Shown here: piece after piece, positions 1 to 11,300 of the stretch
Numbering within the stretch: position 1 is the stretch's first letter
How the letters are laid out: each line of letters begins with the position of its first letter
Assembly: GCA_014526335.1 (NCBI GenBank)
Contig: JACTAT010000061.1
Span: forward strand, 3,500,594-3,564,593
Length of the DNA stretch: 64,000 bases
Direction: 5' to 3'
Source of the DNA: Chrysaora quinquecirrha
Taxonomy: Eukaryota > Cnidaria > Scyphozoa > Semaeostomeae > Pelagiidae
Program-made: the position numbers and the translations under genes
The notes under the pieces: model-generated
The model's database searches: none
Told to the model about the DNA's origin: nothing
What the model saw: the letters and a program-made list of their open reading frames with translations, nothing else

Positions 1-3000
1 CCACCATGTTGGGAGTGCGAGCACCATGTCGGGTGAAATGGTGGCAATGTTTGGCCATCGTGTTGGGTGTGCCAGCACCATGTTGGGTGAAATGGTGGCA
101 ATGTTGGGCGACCGTGCTGGGTGTGCCAACATCTGGGTGAAATGATGGCAATGTTGGGCCACCGTGTTGGGTGTGCCAGCACCATGTTGGGTGAAATGAT
201 GGTAATGCCGGGCCACCATGTTTGTTGTGCCAACATTCAGTTGGGTGAAATGATGGCAACGTTGGGCCACTGTCATGGGTGTTCCAGCACCATGTTGGAT
301 GATATAATTACAACGTTGGGCCACCGTGATGGGTGTGCCAGCACCATGTTGGGTGAAATGATGGCCAAGTTGGGCCACTGTGTTGGGTGTGCCAGCACCA
401 TGTTGGGTGAAATGGTGGCAACGTTGGGCCAATGTGTTGGGTGTGCCAACACCATGTTGGGTGAAATGATGGCAACGTTGGGCCACCGTTTTTGGTGTGC
501 CAGCACCATGTTGGGTGAAAAGGTGGCAACGTTAGGCCAACATGTTTGGTGTGCCAGCACTACGTTGGGTAAAATGATGGCAATGTTGGGCCACCTTGTT
601 GGGTGTGCGAGCACCATGTTTGGTGAAATGGTGGCAACGTTGGGCCACCATGTTGGGAGTACGAGCACCATGTTGGGTGAAATGGTTGCAATGTTTGGCC
701 ATCGTGTTGGGTTTGCCAGCACCATGTTGGGTGAAATGATGGTAATGCCGGGCCACCATGTTTGTTGTGCCAACATCAAGTTGGGTGAAATGTTGGCAGC
801 GTTGGGCCACTGTCATGGGTGTTCCAGCACCATGTTGGATTAATTACAACGTTGGGCCACCGTGATGGGTGTGCCAACATCATGTTGGGTGTAATGATGG
901 CAACGTTGGGCCACCGTCCTGGGTGTTCCAGCACCATGTTGGATGAAATGATGGCAGTATTTGGCCACCGTATTGGGCGTCCCAACATCATGTTGGGTTA
1001 AATGATGGCAACATTGGGCCATCGTGTTGGGTGTGCCAGCACCATGTTGGGTAAAATGATGGCAACGTTGGGCCACTGTGTTGGGTGTGCCAGCACCATG
1101 TTGGGTGAAATGATGGCAATGTTGGGCCACCGTTTTCGGTCTGCCAGCACCATGTTGGGTGAAAAGGTGGCAACGTTAGGCCACCATGTTGGGTGTGCCA
1201 GCAGCATGTTGGGTAAAATGATGGCAACATTGGGCCACCATGTTGGGTGTGCCAGCACCGTGTTGGGTGAAATGGTGGCAATGTTGGGCCACCTTGTTGG
1301 GTGTGCCAGCACCATGTTGGGTGAAATGGTGGCAACGTTGGGCCACCATGTTGGGAGTGCGAGCACCATGTTGGGTGAAATGGTTGCAATGTTTGGCCAT
1401 CGTGTTGGGTGTGCCACCACCATGTTGGGTGAAATCGTGGCAACGTTGGGCCATCGTGCTGGGTGTGCCAACATCTGGGTGAAATGATGGCAACGTTGGG
1501 CAACTATATTGGGTGTGCCAGCAACATGTTGGGTGAAATGGTGGCAATGTTGGGCCACCATGTTGGGAGTGCGGACACTATGTTGAGTAAAATGATGGCA
1601 ACGTTGGGTCAGTGTGTTGGGTGTACCAACACCATGTTGGGTGAAATGATGGCAACATTGGGCCACAGTGCTGGGTGTGCCAACATGATGTTGGGTGAAA
1701 TGGTAGCAACGTTGGGCCACGTTGGGCCACGGTGTTGGGTGTGCCAACACCATGTTGGCTGAAATGATGGTAGCGTTGGGCAACCGTGTTGGGTGTGCCA
1801 ACATCATGTTGGGTGAAATGATAGCAGCGTTGGGTCACTGTGTTGGGTGAAATGATGGCAACCTTGGGCCACGGTGTTGGGTGTGCCAGCACCATGTTGG
1901 GTGAGATGATGGCAACATTGGGCCACCGTGTTGGATGCGCCAGCACCATGTTGGGTGAAATGGTGGCAACGTTGGGCCACCATGTTGGGAGTGCGAGCAC
2001 CATTTTGGGTGAAATGGTGACAATGTCGGGCCATCGTGTTGGGTGTGCCAGCACCTTGTTGGGTTAAATCGTGGCAACATTGGGCCACCGTGCTGGGTGT
2101 GCCAACATCTGGGTGAAATGATGGCAATGTTTGGCCATCGTGTTGGGTGTGCCAGCACCATGTTGGGTGAAATGGTGGCAATGTTGGGCGACCGTGCTGG
2201 GTGTGCCAACATCTGGGTGAAATGATGGCAACGTTGGGCCACTGTCATGGGTGTTCCAGCACCATGTTGGATGATATAATTACAACGTTGGGCCACCGTG
2301 TTGGGTGTGCCAGCACCATTTTGGGTGAAATGATGGTAATGCCGGGCCACCATGTTTGTTGTGCCAACATTCAGTTGGGTGAAATGATGGCAACGTTGGG
2401 CCACTGTCATGGGTGTTCCAGCACCATGTTGGATGATATAATTACAACGTTGGGCCACTGTGATGGGTGTGCCAGCACCATGTTGGGTGAAATGATGGCC
2501 AAGTTGGGCCACTGTGTTGGGTGTGCCAGCACCATGTTGGGTGAAATGGTGGCAACGTTGGGCTAATGTGTTGGGTGTGCCAACACCATGTTGGGTGAAA
2601 TGATGGCAACGTTGGGCCACCGTTTTCGGTGTGCCAGCACCATGTTGGGTGAAAAGGTGGCAACGTTAGGCCAACATGTTTGGTGTGCCAGCACCACGTT
2701 GGGTAAAATGATGGCAATGTTGGGCCACCTTGTTGGGTGTGCGAGCACCATGTTTGGTGAAATGGTGGCAACGTTGGGCCACCATGTTGGGAGTACGAGC
2801 ACCATGTTGGGTGAAATGGTTGCAATGTTTGGCCATCGTGTTGGGTTTGCCAGCACCATGTTGGGTGAAATGATGGTAATGCCGGGCCACCATGTTTGTT
2901 GTGCCAACATCAAGTTGGGTGAAATGTTGGCAGCGTTGGGCCACTGTCATGGGTGTTCCAGCACCATGTTGGATGAAATAATTACAACGTTGGGCCACCG

Positions 3001-4408
3001 TGATGGGTGTGCCAACATCATGTTGGGTGTAATGATGGCAACGTTGGGCCACCGTCCTGGGTGTTCCAGCACCATGTTGGATGAAATGATGGCAGTATTT
3101 GGCCACCGTATTGGGCGTCCCAACATCATGTTGGGTTAAATGATGGCAACACTGGGCCATCGTGTTGGGTGTGCCAGCACCATGTTGGGTAAAATGATGG
3201 CAACGTTGGGCCACTGTGTTGGGTGTGCCAGCACCATGTTGGGTGAAATGATGGCAATGTTGGGCCACCGTTTTCGGTCTGCCAGCACCATGTTGGGTGA
3301 AAAGGTGGCAACGTTAGGCCACCATGTTGGGTGTGCCAGCACCGTGTTGGGTGAAATGGTGGCAATGTTGGGCCACCTTGTTGGGTGTGCCAGCACCATG
3401 TTGGGTGAAATGGTGGCAACGTTGGGCCACCATGTTGGGAGTGCGAGCACCATGTTGGGTGAAATGGTTGCAATGTTTGGCCATCGTGTTGGGTGTGCCA
3501 CCACCATGTTGGGTGAAATCGTGGCAACGTTGGGCCATCGTGCTGGGTGTGCCAACATCTGGGTGAAATGATGGCAACGTTGGGCAACCATATTGGGTGT
3601 GCCAGCAACATGTTGGGTGAAATGGTGGCAATGTTGGGCCACCATGTTGGGAGTGCGGACACTATGTTGAGTAAAATGATGGCAACGTTGGGTCAGCGTG
3701 TTGGGTGTACCAACACCATGTTGGGTGAAATGATGGCAACATTGGGCCACAGTGCTGGGTGTGCCAACATGATGTTGGGTGAAATGGTAGCAACGTTGGG
3801 CCACGTTGGGCCACGGTGTTGGGTGTGCCAACACCATGTTGGCTGAAATGATGGTAGCGTTGGGCAACCGTGTTGGGTGTGCCAACATCATGTTGGGTGA
3901 AATGATAGCAGCGTTGGGTCACTGTGTTGGGTGAAATGATGGCAACCTTGGGCCACGGTGTTGGGTGTGCCAGCACCATGTTGGGTGAGATGATGGCAAC
4001 ATTGGGCCACCGTGTTGGATGCGCCAGCACCATGTTGGGTGAAATGGTGGCAACGTTGGGCCACCATGTTGGGAGTGCGAGCACCATTTTGGGTGAAATG
4101 GTGACAATGTCGGGCCATCGTGTTGGGTGTGCCAGCACCTTGTTGGGTTAAATCGTGGCAACATTGGGCCACCGTGCTGGGTGTGCCAACATCTGGGTGA
4201 AATGATGGCAATGTTGGGCCACCATGTTGGGTCTGCCAGCACCATGTTTGGTGAAATGATGGCAACATTGGGCCACAGTGCTGGGTGTGGCAACATGATG
4301 TTGGGTGAAATGGTGGCAACGTTGGGCCACCGTGTTGGGTGTGCCAGCACCATGTTGGGTGAAATGATGGCAACGTTAGGGCACCGTGTTGGGTGTGCTG
4401 TTGGGTGA
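1..4408. repeat. 54-bp minisatellite array with a ~2.1-kb higher-order duplication
   Basis: The whole stretch is a degenerate tandem repeat of a 54-bp unit, so one plus frame reads an 18-residue period (MLGEMMATLGHRVGCAST and variants). Because 54 is a multiple of three and stops are rare, several frames on both strands stay open for up to about 270 codons. These ORFs are by-products of the unit length and show no gene features. A higher-order copy is plain: sequence around 217-2140 recurs about 2134-2138 bp further on, and after loss of one 54-bp unit the offset falls to 2084 bp. The two long copies are nearly identical while neighbouring 54-bp units differ clearly, so the long duplication is young. 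Copy 1 lacks 4 bases near 840 that copy 2 keeps. The array runs off the left edge. Confidence 0.95.
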
Positions 4409-5351
4409 TGTTAGCTTAATTTTGATCAGGGTAAAAGATCCCAACATTTCAAAATGTTTTCTTCGTTTGCCCACCCGCGCCAACAAATGTTGGTCTCACG
4501 CATTCGTATTAGGTAAGGCGATCGCTTTCAGTTAGGAAAAACGAATAAACTGCGATTCTCACTCTCATATGTAAGCTACAAATAACTTTTTTTATATTTG
4601 GAGAATTCTGACAGTAGTCCAAGGCTCTCCAATCTAAATACCTTTTTTGGTACGAATGTTGGCTGAAATGTTGGTACGCTAAGCCACCCCTGCCCTAACA
4701 GCTGCAAAAATGCAAAACAAAAGTGCGGCGAAATGTCGGGTTTTACAGTATGTTGGCCAAAGCTTATGTCAAAAATGTGAAACATACCAGAATTGCATCA
4801 AAAAATTCAACAATGCCTACGATAAACACAGTCTTTGATACTTCAGCAATTACAGAACTAAAAAGAAAAAACAACAACGATTTTAAAGGGCGTTTGCTTT
4901 TCATGGTCATCCTTATGGAACCCCAGGACTTCCTTTCTTTTTAACAGCGTTAAAGAGCAAAAAAATGAATTTCCAACAAATGTCTTATTCATTTAAGGCA
5001 TATGGTGTAGCCTGGGGCTTAGCATATCGGTCAAGCGTGGTCAACCGAGGACTATAAAGATTTGAATTAAGTTCGACCTAACTTCATCCCTAGAAAATGG
5101 CAGTTTTATACGTGCGGCACCTTGTATTAAGTGCAACAAGATTTGCATAGCCTTAATTTCACTTCATTGAAAAACAAAACCATTTCACTCACTTTAAACT
5201 ATGTTCGATGCAACGCTTAATACATATAAATTCAATGTCGATTTTATGTCGCTTTTACGCCAGATTAAATAAATTAAATCCGACACAACCTTAAAGCAAC
5301 ATTAAAAAGTGACCCTAACAATATTAAACGAAAAAGCAATTTAAGACCCAC
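4409..5351. other. Gene-free flank of the minisatellite
   Basis: No gene was recognised here. Part of it, about 4650-4765, resembles a second stretch at 35470-35580, so it is a dispersed repeat. The rest is AT-rich unique-looking sequence. If the MATE gene continues to the left, this belongs to one of its introns. Confidence 0.5.
4650..4765 (+). repeat. Dispersed repeat, copy 1 (second copy at 35470-35580)
   Basis: The copies share an ordered series of short blocks: a CTGCC followed by an AACA-containing segment, an ATGCAAAA-type block, a GAAAT block, and a terminal ATGTTGGC-like block. Both carry a TGAAATGTTGG motif close to the core of the adjacent 54-bp minisatellite unit. No protein is encoded. 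Confidence 0.5.
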
Positions 5352-8300
5352 CTATCAGAGGTGAACAGATAACCAACATAGTCCTTAACAGCGACCAGAA
5401 GCAAAGCCAAAACGAAAGTTATGACGGCTGCATAAAAAAATTATTCCTGCAAATTAAACTTCACTTCATATAACTCAGACTGCAATTTATTTTCTGTGAC
5501 GAACATTTAAAGTTATTTTTTCCCTTTTTGTTGACATTTTTTGTTTAATTTTGCTCTAATGATACGAACAAGAATGCTTAACTTTCCTTGTGGATCCGAT
5601 GAGCAAAACCGGCATAAACAAGGAAGAGCATTTCCTAATAGACCTTTTCAAAGAATATGGCTCAGCGCGACATTTTTCTGGAAAATGGTAGACATCTTAA
5701 GAAATTGATTCTTCTCCACCTGTAAGATCAGCATTGCGGTTGTTTCAAGAGAGATATTGCAGTAAATTTTGCTTCGAATTCACGTTTAATGGGAGTTAAA
5801 GTGAAAGAAAAGTGCTGCGTGCGAAATTTAGAATATTGATGTTTTATTTGTTCTACAGCCATTTTGGACAGTATTTTTCTATACTTTGCGATACCGTTAT
5901 TTGGGACTGTAGCTCTTGAATGATTTGACTTTTGTTTTGTGTTACCCAGTTGGGATTGCATTCTATGGTATTTGCGTGCAGATTTTTGCATGCTTAGGTA
6001 TTTATTTAGAAGCTATACAAGCAGCAGCAGTTGCTTCTTATTTCAGCAAGCAGCCAGTTAGCAGTCAGGCAAGTACAGCTCGTTCTCGCTGTTGTGCTGT
6101 ACTTTCTGTTCTGCTTTCTGTTCTGCTGGCTAGGCCGTATGGGCTTACAGATGTTTTACCAACGCTGTTGTGAAGCATCTTGTTATTTTATGGCTACGAG
6201 GACGGACAAATTGTAAGTATTCAAGTAGCTATTTTGTTTCACTTCTAAGGAATTTCTTCGAAGTTTATATCAATATCTATGTTGTTTGCTTACGTATTTG
6301 AATATTAAACGAACAGTATTATTGCAAGTAATAAATAACATTAAATTATTAATAGTTGTATCAATAGATATTTTTTCTTAACAGTGAATCACATTTCTAA
6401 CAAGCTCACGAGTTTTGTTGTTTCTGCCTTGGTACTCTGCCGTTTGTGAGTGTATTCAAAGCCCTATAGCTACAAAAAGATTCAAGTCTCAGTTTAGGAG
6501 GCATTAAAGAGAGTAATTTACTTTTTTGAATTGGTTGCATCTTGTTTCCTGAGTTGCTACAAATGTTTTTGACATTTACTGTCACAGATTCTTTCCTCTC
6601 TTCCTCTCCTATTATTTGTGAATATGAAGAGTATCTGCTGTACTACTTCTCCTGACTGAAATCAAGGTCTTTGTATGCAGAGAAGATCTTCTTACTCAAG
6701 ATCTCTTCTATTTTCCAGGAAAATGTCGCGCCGACCCAGACCTCTTTGAAAAGGTTTATAGGACATAGGACATGGTTCTCTCCTCTATACACCTTTTCAA
6801 CTAAGGGCCTCGTTTTCAAAAAGTTTAGAAATCGCCTCAAAGAAACATTTCGACTTCAGATTCGAATTCAGCACCTTCGTTTTAGTGTTGAGGCAAATCT
6901 TTACAACTCTAGTCATTACAATATTGATTTAATAGCGATAAAAAGTTTGAAAATTCGTAAGGGATTTGACTGTGAAAAATGACTGAGGGTGTAAAATTTC
7001 ATCCCAAGCGATTTTCACGGTCAAATCCTTTATAAATTTTCAAAATTTAATCGCTATAAAATCACCATCGCAAGGATTAGAGACGTAGAAATTTCCCTAT
7101 ACACTAAAATGAAGGTGCTCAGTCTGAATTTGGGGTCAAAAATTTTTACGAACAAATTTTCGAAAATTTTGGACACGAGGCTCTTAGTTGAAGAGGTGTA
7201 TTCGTCTAATTAGAGAAATGAAAAGATTAGGAAAACTGAGTTTTTATGGCTTCCCTATCCTGTCCTATATTACTAATATTCAGTTATGCAAATCAGGTTG
7301 GCCCATTGTTATGGCCCGTTGTTCGATTACACAAGAAAGGCTTTTTCCCTGGGCCACCTAGAGATGCGCTTTTTTCTTTAATCGATCCCGTTTCTGGCCG
7401 GACACTGTTTAAAGATTTTGCTAAGCGTTTTGAAACCTATAAGTTGGTTAAAATTTCGATTTTCTCTCGGCTCGAAAAAGTTTTGATTTTGATGGCGGCC
7501 ATCTATTGTGTTCCTTTCACTGCACGCACAGTGATTCTTTTGTCCTGCGGAAGTTTTTCTCCTAATTGCTCAGTTAATGTTGACATGAGCTGAAATTGAA
7601 GCTAAAATTATTCAGTATTTCAAATGGAGGAAACATTCAAAATTTACTCGATTTTTACTCAAAAGTCTTGCTGTAAAATTCTCCTAAAATTTCTGCAGCA
7701 AGTTGGACATTATTTCTGCTGATGATTCCACGAATATTCTCAAGATTTATCACGCATCTCGACTCTTTTGTCCTGTCTTTGGATTTTCTTCCCCTCAGAG
7801 GAAAAACAGATCAAAAGACACGTTAATTTATTTTGGAATCTTACGAGGGATCTTGCCCATATTCTTTCGGGTTTTAAGAAGAGTTCTTGCTTTGACAAGC
7901 TTCAGAAATCCCCACGGTAAGAGTTGTGTTTTCCTCCTATATACTAATCTCCGGTTATGCAAATTAGGTTGCCCATTGTTATGATCCATTGTTCGATTAC
8001 ACAAGAAAGGCTTTTTCCCTGGGCCACCTAGAGATGCGCTTCTTTTTTTAATTGATCCCTATCCTGCCTGGGCGGTGCAGTATCTATTTTTTCATGTCTT
8101 TTTCAGCCTGTAACTTGGTTAAAATTGTGATTTTATTTCAGTTTTGAAAAGTTTCGTTTTCAGTTGCGGGTGCTTTTGTTAGTGCGGTTTTGATTGCGGT
8201 TGTATCGTAGCAATCTGTATACAAGGTAGCGAAAACGGAATGGAATGTGGAATGGAATGAGATGGTTGGCTGCACTGTTACTTCAACTGAAATGCAAATT

Positions 8301-11300
8301 AGGTTGCCCCTTTGTTATGGCCCATTGTTCGATTACACAAGGAAGGCTCTTTCCTTGGGCCACCTAGAAACGTGGTTCTTTTTTGATTGACGCCCTTTCT
8401 GCCCAGGTAGTGCATGCCGTATTTTTCTGAATATTTTGAGAATCAAAACTTTGTTAAAATATCAATTTTATCTCGGCATGATTATGGTGTTGATGATTAT
8501 GATGATGATAATGATGATGATGATAAGGATGATTCTAATGGTGATTATAATGTGATGGTTGGTGACGCCGATAATGATAATTTTGACGGTGATGATAACT
8601 ATGATGATGATGATGATGATGATGATGATGGTGATAGTGATAATTATGAAGATGACAACGGCTATGCATGGAGTAAATATTTAGGTTCCGTGGACAGAAA
8701 TCAATTTCTCGCAGGGTCTGCTGCTATAAATTTGGTATTATTATGTCGTTCATGATGTTCTTATTTTGTCCAGAATGTAATACCCTTTTATCAATTCACT
8801 TATGTTTTACCATTCAAGTAGACTAGCTTTTCAACTTGACGCCCGCGATGCGGGCGAGCTTTTTACCTTGACACCCGCGATGCGGGTGAACATTAGTACC
8901 AGTTTAGCCTTGGAAAGACAAGATACCACTCAGCTGCCTTTTGACTTGGTGCCTTTTAACTTACAGCCTTCTGAACTTTCGCTAGAGTCCGGGGAGGTTA
9001 GCTCCCCATGGCATCCCACAACCTATTGGCTGTCCAGCTCCTAAGAAATGACCAACTCTGACACCAGTACCCATCGCAATGCCAAAAGATACCTATCGAG
9101 AAATAACGTTGTTAGAGAAATCAAAGATATTTAGTGATTTCACAATTTCGCATATTGGGTGTGTCCTTGGCAGCAGGTCATAGAATTCAAAATAACACAG
9201 GGTGAACGTTCTGTCTGTTAAGCTATATGCTACAGATTTTTTTAATTACGCATTGGAACTCAGATCAATTCTTAGGTACCTAATTGCCGTTCCTCCAGCT
9301 AATAATTTCTTGAAAAATTTCCATCCCCACGACTCTTATTTGCCCCCGTTTATTAAGATTTGCATTAATATTGGTGTCGATATTTTTTACTTATTTCACT
9401 GAGCCTTTCATTGCATGAAATTTCACTTGTACACTTTATTTGTAGGTTAGAACTATGCATTGCCTTAATATAGTAGTGGTTTGGTGGTCTCTGTGGCGCA
9501 GTGGTTAGCGTGCTGGACCCACAACGAAAATGTTGTGGGTTCGAGCCACGGTCTTTCCACTTGTGTTACAGAGATAATAATCTTGGGCAAGTTGTTAACA
9601 CAAATGTGCCTCTCTCCACCCAGGTGTATAAATGGGTACCTGGTCGGTAGTTATGAGCGCCGTGTGTGGCTGCACACTGCTATATGCTAATGCATCCAGA
9701 CCAGGGGTAAAGTGTAAATTCGACTGAGTAGCCCCAGTCTAGTAGTAGACTAAAAAAGGGCAACTTAACCTGAAGGCTTAACTTTAACTTATAAGCACCG
9801 TCACACTGCGTTTCAGCAGTCTTCTGACAAGGGTTTCTATACAAATTCCGACCCTTCTATTTGCTTTAACACCCCACCCGCCAATTAGATTCTGGCCCCA
9901 GTTCCAACCCCCCCCAGCAATTAGGCAAATCCGACAAATTTTATGTATGTTTCATATCGCTTTAAATCCACATCGCAAGGACTATAGAAGCACACTAACT
10001 TACCTGAACACTAAGGTAACAGAATGCTGTCCTGTTAAGATTCTGAATCAGAATTTGAATTCAAATTTGTACAGTTTTACAGTCTTAGACAGATTTTTTA
10101 TTAAAAAAAGCAGAAACTTACAAAAAAGATGAGCCCAGCCACGAAATATAAAGCGATCTGTGTCGCCTGCTGTTTAGCTCCAATTGTGCCTAAATAGCAA
10201 AATAAAACTTAATAATCACGAAAATTTCTTAACTTGACATATTAAAGCTTCTAATTATCAAACAACCCGAAAACCTTCAGAGCTGAAAATCCAAGAGTGC
10301 AAAAATGTGCGTGCGCAACAAAGAAAAGAAAAATTGAAAGTTAGTCACGCGCTTTTTTGTAAAAACATTGTTGATCGAGATAACCGTTTATTACACCGGG
10401 CTGTTATTGAACGAATATGCTCAGCCACGGGCGGTTTCTCTGTTCCTCCTCCGCAAATTGCCTTCCTGTGAACCTGCAGCAACAACATTAGGCACAGGTA
10501 TTGGACAGAGTCAGGAAAACGTTACGGTCACACGGTCATTGACCGCAGGAAGGTCCATTAGAGCAATAGAAAATTCTTTGCCACGCCCAAAACACGCCTA
10601 TATTTCATTGTTAAGTGAGGAAGGTTTCCAGCTAGGGAGATTTTTGTCTGGAGGAGGGTTGAAAACTTTTTCTGGACTCTGGTATTGACCACTGCATTAA
10701 CGCAGTGAGGGTAATTCAGCGTTTCGCACTCCGATCGTTATGTCACAACGAGAAATATCAATCTCTACAATATAATAAAGAATTCCAAAAATGTCTGCAA
10801 ATTTTGCTGCAAGTAACCAATATGTGCAAACTAGGCGAAGAATCAGTTCATTCTGATAAGGCAATGTCATGACATGTTTTTATTATTTTGGAAATTATTA
10901 GACAATTTCTTAGCTGATAAATTAAGGCTGAAAGCAAGTGAATTCTGGAAGACAAAACTTTGTCCATGAAACAACTAAAGAATGAGAAGACAACACTTCT
11001 ACGCTGTGGAAAATATCCCGCGAAAGGACCTGGATTAAGCAATCAAATAATCATTATTAAAAAAGGTATCTGAGTATGGAAAATAGAGGACCCAATTCAG
11101 AATACTAACCGATTGCAACAACGCCGAATTCAAAACACGACCATTCTAGAATTAACATCGCCATACTGGGAAATCCAAGATATACATATTCTTTCCATCC
11201 TGCCAAAGATTCCCAAGACCAACCTAAAAGGTGATTTTCAGACTTTTTTTATAGTTAGATAATAGCTAAGGCGGTAAGAATGCAGTTTAGGGCTCCCTAG

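Noticed and set aside
1..4408. Long ORFs (up to ~270 codons) in five or six frames
   Set aside because: They follow from a 54-bp unit lacking stops. Frames on both strands are equally open, and there is no initiation context, signal or splice structure.
6190..6215. Plus-strand first exon ATGGCTACGAGGACGGACAA before a GTAAGT donor
   Set aside because: The peptide is only eight residues, no downstream plus exon was found, and it sits in the MATE gene's antisense strand.
8414..8755. Asp-rich 113-codon ORF
   Set aside because: Translation of a GAT microsatellite inside a MATE intron.
9485..9560. Functional tRNA gene
   Set aside because: A and B boxes are present but no acceptor stem closes and the sequence continues into a SINE body.
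10368..10688. 106-codon plus-strand ORF
   Set aside because: Antisense to a MATE intron, no recognisable domain or splice context.
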